Below are positions 1 through 9,355 of a stretch of DNA of 64,000 nt, piece after piece. A model generated the notes under the pieces. It had not been told where the DNA came from. It searched no databases and saw only the letters and a list, made by a program, of their open reading frames with translations. Every line of letters begins with the position of its first letter. The stretch's first letter is position 1. The DNA lies in the NCBI GenBank assembly GCA_903844635.1, contig CAIMUF010000077.1, positions 40,413 through 104,412 on the forward strand, written 5' to 3'. The position numbers and the translations under genes were made by a program. Origin of the DNA: an uncultured Sulfuricurvum sp. (GTDB taxonomy: Bacteria; Campylobacterota; Campylobacteria; Campylobacterales; Sulfurimonadaceae).

Positions 1-865
1 CCATCGTCATTTGTGCCCAAAGGATATATCCAGCACTGTTATGTTGAACTCCTTTTGGTTTTCCGGTAGAACCGGATGTGTAAAGAAGGAATAATGGATC
101 TTCAGCATCCATAACTTCCGGTTCACATTTACTTGACTGATTTTTGATAAGCTCGTTATAGGAGTAGTCACGCCCTGCTACCCAGGTTACATCTTCATTG
201 TTACGCTCAACAACGAGAACTTTTTGTACTGGTGTATTTCCTCTTAACGCTTCATCTACGACAGGTTTGAGCATATATGGTTTATCTTTTCTGTATGCAC
301 CGTCGGCAGTAATAACTACTTTTGCATCAGCATCTTCGATTCTGTCTTTTAACGCTTCAGAAGAGAATCCGCCAAATACAATCGAGTGAATTGCACCGAT
401 ACGGGCACACGCAAGCATGGCATACGCAGCTTCTGGAATCATCGGCATATAGATTACAACGCGGTCACCTTTTTTGACACCAAATTCATTTTTAAGAAGA
501 TTGGCAAATTTATTCACATTGTAATAAAGCTCAAGATACGTAATAATTTGTTTATCACCTCTGTCACCTTCGAAGATGATTGCCGCTTTATTTTTACGAG
601 AAGCTAGGTGACGGTCAATACATTGATACGCAACGTTCAATTTTCCATTCAAGAACCATTTATAAAATGGCGCATCACTTTCATCAAGAACTTGGGTGTA
701 CGGTGAAAACCAGTCAATTTTTTCGTTGGCAAAATGACCCCAAAATCCTTCATAATCCTCATGTGCCCATGTTTGAAGATCGTTATATTCACACATATTT
801 TTAATGCGGGCTTGCTTTGCAAACTCTCGGTTAGGTTGAAAAGTTGGTTTTACGATATCACTCAT
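1..865 (-). CDS. acs: Acetyl-CoA synthetase, N-terminal part (cut by window edge)
   Basis: This gene runs off the left edge, leaving about 288 N-terminal residues of a family that is usually about 650 long. The protein activates acetate with ATP and CoA to acetyl-CoA in the cytosol. The AMP-binding P-loop [11 protein letters not shown] is visible near residue 270, and the N-terminal region has the usual ACS look ([16 protein letters not shown], then [10 protein letters not shown]). The ATG start is preceded by AAGGAG. The gene follows the DnaQ-like exonuclease gene with an 18-bp gap and is the last visible member of an acetate module with ActP, DUF485 and a porin upstream. Identity is firm; the C-terminal lysine and CoA-binding parts are outside the window. 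Confidence 0.95.
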   Translation of the reverse strand, partial: MSDIVKPTFQPNREFAKQARIKNMCEYNDLQTWAHEDYEGFWGHFANEKIDWFSPYTQVLDESDAPFYKWFLNGKLNVAYQCIDRHLASRKNKAAIIFEGDRGDKQIITYLELYYNVNKFANLLKNEFGVKKGDRVVIYMPMIPEAAYAMLACARIGAIHSIVFGGFSSEALKDRIEDADAKVVITADGAYRKDKPYMLKPVVDEALRGNTPVQKVLVVERNNEDVTWVAGRDYSYNELIKNQSSKCEPEVMDAEDPLFLLYTSGSTGKPKGVQHNSAGYILWAQMTM

Positions 866-883
866 TGTTAATGCTCCTTGCGT

Positions 884-1498
884 TTAGTTTAATTTTGTAG
901 TGTGTTTTAATTTAATATAGACCATTGCGGTCATAATTGCATCATTCAATGCGTTGTGTTGTCCCATCCTCGGGATTCTTAAATCTTTGAGGATTGTATC
1001 AAAGCGTAAATCAATATTCCCTTGAGGAATCAAAGCAATTTTTTTATCAAAATAAAGCCCCGAAATCTCAATTTGCTTGTTGGGTAAAGTAACACCAAGC
1101 CATGGTTTAATCAGACGATTCATCATTGCCATATCGAACTCCAAATAATAGCCAACAAGAGGGCGATTTCCGATAAAATCCAAAAACTTTTTTACCCCCT
1201 CTAATGGTTCGATAGCATGCTCTAAATCACAAGGACGAATATGGTGAATTTTGATACTTTCCACACTTATTTCTTTGGTTGGTTTTAGAAAAACCTCAAA
1301 GCTCTGAGAAGTGAGGATTCTATCTCCTTTTATTTTCACAGCTCCGATACTCAAAACAGCATCTTTTTTCGTATTCAGTCCCGTTGTTTCAGTATCAAAA
1401 ACAACAACTTCATCTCCATCATACACATCAAAAAGCCATTCATATTGTGCGTCTATTAAGCCTTTACGGTTCCATCCACGCCAAAATGATTCAAACAT
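884..1498 (-). CDS. DnaQ-like 3'-5' exonuclease (DEDDh), acetate-cluster type
   Basis: A 204-residue protein of the DNA polymerase III epsilon / RNase T superfamily. Motif ExoI is FDTETTG (Asp35, Glu37), ExoII is in PLVGYYLEFDMAMMNR, and ExoIII is HNALNDA, so all metal ligands of a DEDDh nuclease are present. About 30 residues precede ExoI. The ATG overlaps the stop of the CBS/nucleotidyltransferase gene by one base (TAATG), so the two are probably translationally coupled. Pairing of such a nuclease with a DUF294 protein beside acs/actP is known from other proteobacteria, where its role is unclear. It is unlikely to be the replicative proofreading subunit. Substrate unknown. Confidence 0.85.
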   Translation of the reverse strand: MFESFWRGWNRKGLIDAQYEWLFDVYDGDEVVVFDTETTGLNTKKDAVLSIGAVKIKGDRILTSQSFEVFLKPTKEISVESIKIHHIRPCDLEHAIEPLEGVKKFLDFIGNRPLVGYYLEFDMAMMNRLIKPWLGVTLPNKQIEISGLYFDKKIALIPQGNIDLRFDTILKDLRIPRMGQHNALNDAIMTAMVYIKLKHTTKLN

Positions 1499-3321
1499 TA
1501 CACAACCATTCCCAAATGAAAATGATACGTGAGAAATTTTTTGAAAGTGTTGACGATCTTAAAGGCATCTTTGAGTAAATCCCGATCGGTTTTACTAAAG
1601 AGTTTCGGATTCACATAATTTTGCTCCTCACCCGTATGCTTTTGTGAAAGCATCGAGCGTAAACGTATTTCCAATAATGTATCATATGCCTCGATCAGCT
1701 CACTGGCAAAGCGTTTATCGAACAATCCGACATTATTAAGTTCTTTAATCCGCTCGGTCGTATTCGTACACTCAATTTTATGCTCCAACGCCAAGATACG
1801 AATACCATGGACGATTGCAAAAATTCCCCCTTTTTTGATATCAAGCTCACTTTGATGCTCTGCTCGCCCCAAAACAAATCCTGAAAAGAGACTCAAAGGG
1901 GTTTCAAATGCAAGTACCGATTTGGCCAAATGAGCCAATACGTCACTACGACCCTCGAAATGCTCATTCAAGTAGTTTCTGCACTCGATCAACAAGCGCT
2001 CATCTCCTGCCACACAGGATGCATCTAAAAAGATCGAAAGCGAGAGAAGCGTCTCCTCATTAAAGGTTTTTACCCATTGAGAAATCATGGCCTTATATCC
2101 CGAAACACTCTGACGCCAATAGGGATTACTCACCATAACATTACCGCTGCATTTTGGAAATCCTAATCTCAATAAATACGCATTGAACGTCATCATATAA
2201 GGAATAAATTCTTCTTCATTTTCACCGTCACGTATAATCAGGGCATTGTCTTGATCGGTGCGCAATATTTGCTCACCGCGTCCTTCACTTCCCATCACGA
2301 TAAGTGCACATTTACTTTGAAGTTCTTGAGGAACAACCAGTTCAAAGACTTTACGATACATCTTAGAGTTGAGTTCACTCACCAGTTTCGAGATATACCG
2401 AACCTTTACCCCTTTTGAGGTTAGGGAACTGATAAGATGGGTCAATGAGCGCTGGGCATTGTCCAGCTCATCAATGGTAAGAGAACGATCAATGGAGGCA
2501 GCAATCAAATGGGTATGGTTAGCAAAATGACTTAATAAATCAAGCTGTTCCAAAATCCCGACAATTTTCTCATTCTCAACCACAATCAGACGTTTAACTC
2601 CGTGTTTTGTGAAAAGAAGCAGTGCATTAAAGAGAAAATCACTTCGCTCAATACTCACAAGGCCAAATGTTGCAATCTCACCGATGGGATCTTGCGTGCT
2701 TTTTTCGGCTAACAATACTTTTTCACGTAAATTCGTATCCGTTACAATCCCTATTGATTCCGCATCTCGAACTAAAATAACATCCGCATTTTGATCTGCC
2801 ATAGCACGCAATGCTTCTTTAATCGTGGTCGTAGCATTTACAAAACAAGGCGTATGAAGATAAATTTCATCAACACGAGCAACCATAAAAGGTGTCAATT
2901 CATTTTGGTGCTGACGCTCTTTAAGATTTTGATGTTTAGTGATGAAGTCTTGCATAAAATAGTTTTGAAAGGATTCGACGTCTTGAAGCAGATTAAGAAA
3001 GGATTCTTTGGGGAGTTCGTAACAAATGAGATCTTCAGTAACGATAAAAGTGCTTTGAGTATTTCCATAGATGAGGGCATTAGGATCGAAACTGTCTCGC
3101 TCGCTGTACACGTTTTGAAGTTCACCGTCGATGGTCTCATCGACGGCTCCCTTGATAATAATGCAAAGCGATTGAGCCCGAACCCTCGGACCGATTAAAA
3201 CCGTCTCCTTGGGATAATAGGCAATATCCATCTGTGTCATCAGTTGCTCAATCATCCTTTCAGTCAAAAGATCAAAAGGATGAATCGACATTAATAATGC
3301 TTTTTGGTCAAAAAGACTCAA
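1498..3321 (-). CDS. cNMP-binding / CBS / DUF294 nucleotidyltransferase-like protein
   Basis: A 607-residue soluble regulator. Residues about 10-125 look like a cyclic-nucleotide-binding fold, about 150-270 hold two CBS repeats (VTDTNLREKVL; VGILEQLDLL), and about 330-600 match DUF294, including the nucleotidyltransferase signature GSEGRGEQILRTDQDNALI, which keeps the G-S and D-x-D-type residues. The start is TTG at 3321 with GAGGAG six bases upstream; the first in-frame ATG is ten codons later and has no comparable ribosome site. It lies between actP (98-bp gap holding a palindromic repeat) and the exonuclease gene (1-bp overlap). Known family context: acetate and fatty-acid utilisation loci. 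Inference: it senses an adenylate ligand and modifies or signals to the acetate pathway. Confidence 0.85.
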   Translation of the reverse strand: MSLFDQKALLMSIHPFDLLTERMIEQLMTQMDIAYYPKETVLIGPRVRAQSLCIIIKGAVDETIDGELQNVYSERDSFDPNALIYGNTQSTFIVTEDLICYELPKESFLNLLQDVESFQNYFMQDFITKHQNLKERQHQNELTPFMVARVDEIYLHTPCFVNATTTIKEALRAMADQNADVILVRDAESIGIVTDTNLREKVLLAEKSTQDPIGEIATFGLVSIERSDFLFNALLLFTKHGVKRLIVVENEKIVGILEQLDLLSHFANHTHLIAASIDRSLTIDELDNAQRSLTHLISSLTSKGVKVRYISKLVSELNSKMYRKVFELVVPQELQSKCALIVMGSEGRGEQILRTDQDNALIIRDGENEEEFIPYMMTFNAYLLRLGFPKCSGNVMVSNPYWRQSVSGYKAMISQWVKTFNEETLLSLSIFLDASCVAGDERLLIECRNYLNEHFEGRSDVLAHLAKSVLAFETPLSLFSGFVLGRAEHQSELDIKKGGIFAIVHGIRILALEHKIECTNTTERIKELNNVGLFDKRFASELIEAYDTLLEIRLRSMLSQKHTGEEQNYVNPKLFSKTDRDLLKDAFKIVNTFKKFLTYHFHLGMVV

Positions 3322-3351
3322 AGGTAACTCCTCAAATTAATACATTATATT

Positions 3352-3415
3352 CGTCATTCCCGCGAATGCGGGAATCCAGCTGGATCCCCGGGTCAAGCCC
3401 GAGGATGACGGGAAT
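3352..3415. repeat. Palindromic intergenic repeat (CGTCATTCCCGCGAATGCGGGAAT type)
   Basis: The element is bounded by CGTCAT (3352-3357) and ATGACG (3405-3410). Inside are a 5-bp hairpin CCCGC-gaat-GCGGG at 3359-3372 and a second GC-rich arm around CGGGTCAAGCCCG. It looks like the small palindromic, REP/MITE-like sequence found dispersed in many proteobacterial genomes. It begins about ten bases after the actP stop in the minus direction, so it may attenuate transcription between actP and the CBS gene. Confidence 0.7.
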
Positions 3416-3419
3416 TGAT

Positions 3420-5081
3420 TTAATGTTCAACTGCACCTTCAGCACCGATACCTGTTTGAGCACGGATATACTGAGCTTCAAACGCTTCACGCTCACGAGC
3501 AGCTGTATCACTTTTATCTGTAATCGAGAAGAACCAAATTCCGATAAATGCTGCACTCACAGAAAATAGTGCTGGATATTTGTATGGGAAAATAGCTTCT
3601 GCATGTCCTAAGAAATCAACCCATACGGTAGGCCCAAGAACCACTAAAACAGCCGCTGTCAATAGACCTAATGATCCACCAAGCAATGCACCGCGAGTTG
3701 TAAGTTTAGACCAATACATAGAAAGGAACAAAATTGGGAAGTTCGCACTTGCAGCAATAGCAAACGCCAATCCAACCATGAACGCAATATTTTGTGCTTC
3801 GAATGCAATACCAAGATAAATTGCAACGATACCAAGAATAACTGTTGCAACTTTAGAAACTTTCATTTCCATCATCCCGTCTGCTTTTCCTTTACGAAGT
3901 ACACTCGCATAAATGTCATGTGAAATTGCTGAAGCCCCTGCCAGAGTAAGCCCTGAAACAACCGCAAGGATTGTTGCAAACGCCACTGCTGAAATAAAGC
4001 CTAGGAAGAAGTCTCCGCCCACTGCATGTGACAAGTGAATCGCTGCCATGTTGTCGCCACCAAGAATCGGAGAACCACCGTCAACTGCTTGTTTTGCAAG
4101 GTCAAGATATTGTGGATTTTGGAATACCATAACGATAGCACCAAAACCGATGATGAATGTCAAGATATAGAAATACCCGATAAATCCTGTCGCATAGAAA
4201 ACTGATTTACGTGCTTCTTTCGCATCACTGACGGTGAAAAAACGCATCAAGATATGAGGAAGACCTGCCGTACCGAACATCAAAGCAATTCCCAGTGAAA
4301 TCGCTGAAATCGGATCGCTGACAAGTTTACCTGGAGCCATAATCGATACATCTTTCATTTGAACCGCAGTAGCAAACAATGTCTCGAAGTTGAAGTTATA
4401 GTGTGCCATAACCGCAATCGCCATAAATGTTGCACCGGATAGAAGCAAGAATGCTTTGATAATCTGTACCCATGTAGTTGCAAGCATACCACCAAAGGTT
4501 ACGTATAGAATCATCAATACACCGACCAAAACAACCGCGATTTCATAATCAAGTCCGAAAAGAAGTTGAATTAATTTACCTGCACCCACCATTTGAGCAA
4601 TAAGGTATAAAATAACAGTTAGAATTGAACCAAATGCCGCCAATGTACGAATAGGTGTTTGACGCAAACGGTACGATGCAACGTCAGCAAATGTATATTT
4701 ACCAAGATTACGAAGCTGCTCAGCTACCATAAACAAAATAATCGGCCATCCAACCAAGAAACCGATAGAGTAGATCAAACCATCATACCCTTTTCCGTAT
4801 ACTAGAGCTGAAATACCCAAAAACGATGCTGCAGACATATAGTCCCCTGCGATCGCCATACCATTTTGAAAACCAGTGATTCCACCGCCTGCTGTATAGA
4901 AATCTTTTGCCGTTTTAGTACGTTTTGCCGCCCAATACGTGATCCCGAGTGTTGCTCCAACAAAAATCAAGAACATGATAATCGCAGACATATTTAACGC
5001 TTGTTTTTCTACTGCACCAGTAAGTGCTTCGCTGGCGAATATCCCAGCTGATCCAAGAAGTAAAAAGAGTATTGGTTTCAT
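3420..5081 (-). CDS. actP: Cation/acetate symporter ActP (SSS family)
   Basis: A 553-residue sodium:solute symporter with about 13 hydrophobic helices, which takes up acetate across the inner membrane. An early hydrophobic stretch (residues 1-18) may be a signal-like first segment. Conserved SSS sequences are present, such as [15 protein letters not shown] and the following [11 protein letters not shown], and [15 protein letters not shown]. Length fits ActP (about 550). The ATG shares its A with the TAA of the DUF485 gene (TAATG), the arrangement usual for the yjcH-actP pair. The acs gene lies further along the same strand, so uptake and activation of acetate are encoded together. Confidence 0.93.
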   Translation of the reverse strand: MKPILFLLLGSAGIFASEALTGAVEKQALNMSAIIMFLIFVGATLGITYWAAKRTKTAKDFYTAGGGITGFQNGMAIAGDYMSAASFLGISALVYGKGYDGLIYSIGFLVGWPIILFMVAEQLRNLGKYTFADVASYRLRQTPIRTLAAFGSILTVILYLIAQMVGAGKLIQLLFGLDYEIAVVLVGVLMILYVTFGGMLATTWVQIIKAFLLLSGATFMAIAVMAHYNFNFETLFATAVQMKDVSIMAPGKLVSDPISAISLGIALMFGTAGLPHILMRFFTVSDAKEARKSVFYATGFIGYFYILTFIIGFGAIVMVFQNPQYLDLAKQAVDGGSPILGGDNMAAIHLSHAVGGDFFLGFISAVAFATILAVVSGLTLAGASAISHDIYASVLRKGKADGMMEMKVSKVATVILGIVAIYLGIAFEAQNIAFMVGLAFAIAASANFPILFLSMYWSKLTTRGALLGGSLGLLTAAVLVVLGPTVWVDFLGHAEAIFPYKYPALFSVSAAFIGIWFFSITDKSDTAAREREAFEAQYIRAQTGIGAEGAVEH

Positions 5082-5395
5082 TATTCCCCCTTCGCTTTCG
5101 CTTTAATACGACGAGTAAGCTCATCAAACTCACCATTTGCACGGCGAACATAAATTCCTGTCAAAAGAAACGCACTGATAATAACAGCAACGCCCACCGG
5201 GATACCTACTGTTGTAACTGAGCCCGCAGAGAGAGGAGTCCCCAAAATAGACGGATCAAACGCAATCGTCAATACAAAGCCAAAATAAATCACTAACATA
5301 ACGATTGTCAATGTCCATGCGAATTTTGTTCGCACAGTGACAAGCTGTATAAAATCTGGATCGTTTTTAATACGATCAACCATTTCTTGTTTCAT
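5081..5395 (-). CDS. DUF485 membrane protein (YjcH-like), ActP partner
   Basis: A 104-residue protein with two transmembrane segments (about 28-50 and 62-85), belonging to DUF485, the small inner-membrane protein encoded before actP in many bacteria. It starts with ATG after an AGGAGG-type ribosome site, 12 bases downstream of the porin stop, and overlaps actP by one base. The C-terminus is basic and charged ([10 protein letters not shown]), as expected for a cytosolic tail. Its biochemical role is not known; it is presumed to assist or regulate ActP. Confidence 0.88.
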   Translation of the reverse strand: MKQEMVDRIKNDPDFIQLVTVRTKFAWTLTIVMLVIYFGFVLTIAFDPSILGTPLSAGSVTTVGIPVGVAVIISAFLLTGIYVRRANGEFDELTRRIKAKAKGE

Positions 5396-5407
5396 AATAA
5401 ACCTCCT

Positions 5408-6733
5408 TTAAAAGTTATAGTTTGCGATAACGCGGTATTCGTCCCAATCAGTACCAACACCAGCTGCTGTCTCTTTGAAATCACGTGGGAAATTTCCACG
5501 GAAACGTAACTGAAGATTTTTAACCGTTTGAGGAGTATAAATCATATCGAATCCAGCTTCAGTCGCAGTCCAAGCATGGTTTGCTACATATCCATTTAAA
5601 TCATCCATCGCAAAAGAGGTATAGTAAACACCGGTATTCAGATTTACACCAAAATCTTTCCAATCATAGTTAGCAGCCGCTTTCCATGCATCCGTTCCTG
5701 CCATAAATTGATGACGTGTTACCATACCTTGCGTGTAGGCTGGCATTCCACCCCATGGAGTAATTGTCCCACCACCAATTGCAGCCGATGAATCCTTACT
5801 GTTATGTGATAACGCTGCATATACGTCAAAATTAGCAACTTTTACCCCTGCTTTTACAGCAATAAAGTCACTATTAACTTTAGTGGCATAACTACTTCCA
5901 ACATCATCTTCTTTGATATATTGTGCAGCAGCATACGGCGATACACCGCTTGCATAAGACCAGCCATAATTTGCTTCAGCATAAATTGCATTAAGAATAT
6001 CATGTGCATAATAATCCCAAAGCTGAAGCTTCATTCCCGGAATTCCAGAATAAATTGCAGCGGCTACCGTTACACCATCAGTATTTTTACCAATTGCATA
6101 TTCACCCATGTTTTCAAAACTACTTACCATGTTTGTAGCATTTGCAAGACCACTATAACCAGAAGTCAATGATAATGCAGCAGGTTGATTGTTATAAGCA
6201 TTAGCAAACGTTCCAGCCGCAAATTTTGTAACATGAGCCGCTATCAAAGACGTATCTTTAATATCGGTATTGCTCAAGACATATGCTTCAAAAAGGTTCG
6301 GGAGCATACGTGCATCATCTGCTCCGGCAAGAGGAGTATCCAATTTTTGGCGTCCCGCTTTAAATGCAGTATTCCCATTTTTATACTGTAAATATGCTTC
6401 ACCAAGATACGTTTCATTATCTCCATTTGGCCCGAATAAAGTTGTATCATTTTCACCAGCAATAGAGCTTTTACTGTCCAACTTATTCGTCGTGTAAAAT
6501 GCTGCTCCTGCACTCAAGCCATTAAGCATCCCAGTTTCATATTTGAGATAACCGCCAATCGCCAGACCATCACGATGAACCGTTGTCCCTCCGGAATAAT
6601 CACGATCAATGTAAAAAGCACGGATTTGTCCACTTGCTTTTCCCTCTTTAAACATACTAGCCAAATCATCTGCTGCCATACTGTTGACAACAATGACTGA
6701 TGCTAAAAACGATAGATGTATTATTCGTTTCAT
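5408..6733 (-). CDS. Outer-membrane porin, OprD-like
   Basis: A 441-residue beta-barrel protein with a signal peptide (MKRIIHLSFLASVIVVNSMA, cut before ADD) and a C-terminal phenylalanine (VIANYNF), the outer-membrane insertion signal. Alternating hydrophobic strands rich in Tyr, Gly and Asn, and the motif GRQKLDTPLAGADDARMLPN, match the OprD-like porins of Campylobacterota. ATG with AAGGAG at good spacing. It heads the DUF485-actP unit (12-bp gap), so its cargo is probably acetate or another small carboxylate; this is inference. The upstream region carries a candidate operator for the neighbouring OmpR-type regulator. Confidence 0.88.
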   Translation of the reverse strand: MKRIIHLSFLASVIVVNSMAADDLASMFKEGKASGQIRAFYIDRDYSGGTTVHRDGLAIGGYLKYETGMLNGLSAGAAFYTTNKLDSKSSIAGENDTTLFGPNGDNETYLGEAYLQYKNGNTAFKAGRQKLDTPLAGADDARMLPNLFEAYVLSNTDIKDTSLIAAHVTKFAAGTFANAYNNQPAALSLTSGYSGLANATNMVSSFENMGEYAIGKNTDGVTVAAAIYSGIPGMKLQLWDYYAHDILNAIYAEANYGWSYASGVSPYAAAQYIKEDDVGSSYATKVNSDFIAVKAGVKVANFDVYAALSHNSKDSSAAIGGGTITPWGGMPAYTQGMVTRHQFMAGTDAWKAAANYDWKDFGVNLNTGVYYTSFAMDDLNGYVANHAWTATEAGFDMIYTPQTVKNLQLRFRGNFPRDFKETAAGVGTDWDEYRVIANYNF

Positions 6734-6762
6734 TTTTGCTCCTTCTGGTTTCTTTCACTGTC

Positions 6763-6795
6763 ATCATAAAAAGTAATCGTAGCACGAACGTAGCA
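6763..6795 (-). promoter_or_regulatory. Porin-DUF485-actP promoter with tandem-repeat operator
   Basis: On the plus strand, CGTAGCA occurs at 6778-6784 and again at 6789-6795, an exact 7-bp direct repeat with an 11-bp period (one helical turn). Downstream in the minus direction is a -10-like TATGAT (complement of 6763-6768), about 30 bases before the porin ATG. The repeats cover the -35 position, which is where an OmpR-type activator would bind as tandem monomers. The gene for such a regulator ends 70 bp further upstream. Binding is inferred. Confidence 0.5.
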
Positions 6796-6864
6796 TTTGT
6801 TAAATTAGAAAAAATTATCCCTAAATATCAAAATGAGACAAACAAAATGAGTAAAAAAGTAACG

Positions 6865-7530
6865 CTATACAGAGCGTGGAATATCAATCATGTAACCTAG
6901 AGCACGAATATTTTGAATAAAATCTTCTTTGAGACTTTTATTCAGACGACTTACTTCCGCACGTATTGTTGCATTGTCAACGTACTCATCATCCCATATA
7001 TAGGTACGAAATTGATCAAAATCAACGACACGTCCGCGATTTCGTGCTAATAGGTCAATGATTTGCAATTGTCGTTTCGAAAGAGGATGTGTTACATTAT
7101 CACACAGTAAAGTTGAGGTGGAAGCATCATACGCATAGCTCTTCGAAAGACGTGTATGGCTTTGGGGAATAAGACAATTCTGCATCACTTTATCAATGCG
7201 CAATGAGAGCTCTTTGAGGTGAAATGGTTTTTTGAGGTAATCGTAACATCCCAGATCATACGCTCGACTAATCCCCTCAATATCTGCTAAGGCACTGATG
7301 TAAATAGCAGGAGGACGAATTTTCAGCACGTGAAGCTGTTCAAGTAAATCCAGCCCATCAATACCGGGGACATTAATATCCAGGATAAGCAAATCGAAGT
7401 TTTCGCCTTGGACACAGACTAACGCTTCGCTCCCGTCATAGCATGTCATAACACGATGACCTAATGCCACCAAATATTCACTGATTGCTTCACTGAGCAT
7501 TTGTTCATCTTCAAGCAAAAGAATTTTCAA
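6865..7530 (-). CDS. OmpR-family response regulator
   Basis: A 221-residue protein. The receiver domain (1-115) has the acidic pocket (LLLEDEQ), phospho-acceptor Asp51 (LLILDINVPG) and the conserved Lys in KKPF. Residues about 125-221 form a winged-helix DNA-binding domain (HPLSKRQLQIIDLLARNRG, then DEYVDNATIRAEVSRLNKS). The start appears to be TTG at 7530, with GGAGGGG upstream and the sequence TTGA overlapping the stop of the kinase gene. It probably controls the porin-actP unit downstream, whose promoter has a tandem repeat. Ligand or signal unknown. Confidence 0.9.
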   Translation of the reverse strand: MKILLLEDEQMLSEAISEYLVALGHRVMTCYDGSEALVCVQGENFDLLILDINVPGIDGLDLLEQLHVLKIRPPAIYISALADIEGISRAYDLGCYDYLKKPFHLKELSLRIDKVMQNCLIPQSHTRLSKSYAYDASTSTLLCDNVTHPLSKRQLQIIDLLARNRGRVVDFDQFRTYIWDDEYVDNATIRAEVSRLNKSLKEDFIQNIRALGYMIDIPRSV

Positions 7531-8786
7531 ACATCCCCTCCTTTTGGAAACTGATAGTCGAAACGGGTATATTCAATCGTTGAATCAATACGAATATCAA
7601 CCCCTTCTTCATCACAAATCGATTTTACCAAACTAAGTCCCAGCCCAAATCCATCGGTTTTTTTACGCTCACGATAGTAGGCTTCAAAAATCTTATCCAC
7701 ATCATGAATTTTTTGTGATTTACTCTCAACCCAAAAAGCACACGCATCGATATTAGAACTCACGCCCACTCGAACAACTTCTCCATTTTTGGTGTATTTG
7801 ATCGCATTTGTGAGATTATTATCAATAACACGCTGAAGTTTTGTCTCATTAAAAACAATCCATGCAGGAAATTCAGGTTTACTGTATTCGAATGATAAGT
7901 TTGAAAATTGGGCGACCTCATCGAAAAATTCAAGCCGTTTTTCGACGTATTCGCTTAAGTCCATCGCTTTTTTGGGATACTCAATCTGATCTTTTTTAAC
8001 CAAATAACTCAAATCGTCGTAAATACTAAAGATATTTTTGACCGCTGCTTCGATTTTAGCCAGATAACGGTTACGCCCCTCGCTCATACTAAAAAGCTCG
8101 ATATTTGCCATAATAACTGAAAGAGGAGTATGTGTTTCATGTATGGCATAACGGATAAACTGCTTGTGCGATTCAAGCAACCCTTGAGAAAACATCTGTT
8201 CCTCTTCAAGCGCTTCATTTTTCAGTTGCAGTGCTTTTGTTTTTAGTTTTACTCGATCTTCTAAACTCGCATTGAGCGTACGAAGTGATTCTTTTTGCTC
8301 ATAAATCGTTGATCCCATCTCATTGGCATAACCCGCCATTTTTTTGAACTCATTAAAATAGAGCTCATCAGGGAGAATAGCTTCTACTTTTTCATGTGCC
8401 GATTCAAAAAAAGTCAAAAAACGCTCCATATCACGAGCAATCATACTGTTGATGATTTTTGAAATTCCGACAATAAATCCAAATAAAATCAACGCGAGCG
8501 TTGCAATCTCTACCATTATTTTTATCAAACGTGTTTTGGGTAAATCTTGAAACGAAAGTGAACTGCTCAATGGAGTATTTTTACTAATCTCAATACCATG
8601 GGCTGCTGTTTTTAAAAAATCTTTGTATTCATCATAGATCAATAATGACGAAAAAATAACCGTTAAAAAAAGGATAAAGACAATGGTATAGAAATTAAGT
8701 TCTCGTAAAGAAATACGAGACAACCTATGCTGTAACCAAGACTCCATGCCATTCCTGTCAAATAAAATTGCTCCATTATAACTCAT
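7527..8786 (-). CDS. Sensor histidine kinase
   Basis: A 419-residue membrane kinase. Two transmembrane helices (about 29-51 and 89-112) enclose a periplasmic loop of only about 40 residues. A coiled linker follows (about 165-200), then the H-box HETHTPLSVIMANIELF with its phospho-acceptor His near residue 217, an N-box (NNLTNAIKYTK) and a G-box (FGLGLSLVK). It has no SSS domain, so it is not a CrbS-type acetate sensor. ATG at 8786 has only a weak ribosome site; an in-frame ATG at 8747 has AGGA nearby and is an alternative start. It overlaps the regulator gene by 4 bp. Confidence 0.9.
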   Translation of the reverse strand: MSYNGAILFDRNGMESWLQHRLSRISLRELNFYTIVFILFLTVIFSSLLIYDEYKDFLKTAAHGIEISKNTPLSSSLSFQDLPKTRLIKIMVEIATLALILFGFIVGISKIINSMIARDMERFLTFFESAHEKVEAILPDELYFNEFKKMAGYANEMGSTIYEQKESLRTLNASLEDRVKLKTKALQLKNEALEEEQMFSQGLLESHKQFIRYAIHETHTPLSVIMANIELFSMSEGRNRYLAKIEAAVKNIFSIYDDLSYLVKKDQIEYPKKAMDLSEYVEKRLEFFDEVAQFSNLSFEYSKPEFPAWIVFNETKLQRVIDNNLTNAIKYTKNGEVVRVGVSSNIDACAFWVESKSQKIHDVDKIFEAYYRERKKTDGFGLGLSLVKSICDEEGVDIRIDSTIEYTRFDYQFPKGGDV

Positions 8787-8812
8787 TACACCCGATTGGT
8801 TAAGAAAAACCG

Positions 8813-8820
8813 ACTATAAT
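8813..8820. promoter_or_regulatory. Shared divergent -10 region (ppi and kinase genes)
   Basis: TATAAT at 8815-8820 is a good -10 for the ppi gene (ATG 8849, AAGGA before it). The complement of 8813-8818 reads TATAGT, a -10 for the kinase gene on the other strand. The two boxes overlap by four bases, so the promoters should exclude each other. Confidence 0.45.
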
Positions 8821-8848
8821 TTCAAAAAATTCCCTCAAGGATCACCTA

Positions 8849-9355
8849 ATGTTCGGACGCAAAGAACTTAAAACATATACTGTCACTCCAGAAGAGATGG
8901 CAAGCTACCAATGGGCGAAAATGACCACAGCCAAAGGCGTTATGTGGATCAAACTATACAATGATGAAACTCCAAACACCGTTGCAAACTTCGCTGCAAT
9001 GGTAAAAGACGGCTATTATGACGGTCTTAACTTTCACCGTGTAATCCCAGGATTCATGGCTCAAGGCGGATGTCCTCATGGTTCTGGTACCGGCGGTCCA
9101 GGTTGGGCAATCCCTTGTGAAACAGCACTTAACACACACCGTCACGTTAAGGGAACATTGTCAATGGCACACGCAGGTCCAAACACAGGTGGAAGCCAGT
9201 TCTTCATCTGTTTTGCTGCAACTCCACATCTTGATGGTGTTCACACAGTATTCGGCGGAATTGAGAAAGATGACACTGAATCAATGGCAGTTCTTGACAG
9301 TATCGCTATGCGTGACGTTATTGAAAAAGTTGAAATTTTGGCTGAGAAGAATTAA
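8849..9355 (+). CDS. Peptidyl-prolyl cis-trans isomerase, cyclophilin type
   Basis: A 168-residue cyclophilin without a signal peptide, so cytosolic. Signature regions FHRVIPGFMAQGGCPHGSG and MAHAGPNTGGSQFFICF carry the active-site Arg, Phe, Met and Gln residues. A short N-terminal segment (about 20 residues) precedes the fold. It catalyses proline isomerisation during protein folding. ATG with AAGGA seven bases upstream, and a TATAAT box at 8815-8820. It is transcribed away from the two-component system. Confidence 0.93.
   Translation: MFGRKELKTYTVTPEEMASYQWAKMTTAKGVMWIKLYNDETPNTVANFAAMVKDGYYDGLNFHRVIPGFMAQGGCPHGSGTGGPGWAIPCETALNTHRHVKGTLSMAHAGPNTGGSQFFICFAATPHLDGVHTVFGGIEKDDTESMAVLDSIAMRDVIEKVEILAEKN

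Noticed and set aside
7527..8786. CrbS-type acetate-sensing kinase
   Set aside because: CrbS has an SSS transporter domain, whereas this kinase has two helices and a small loop only.
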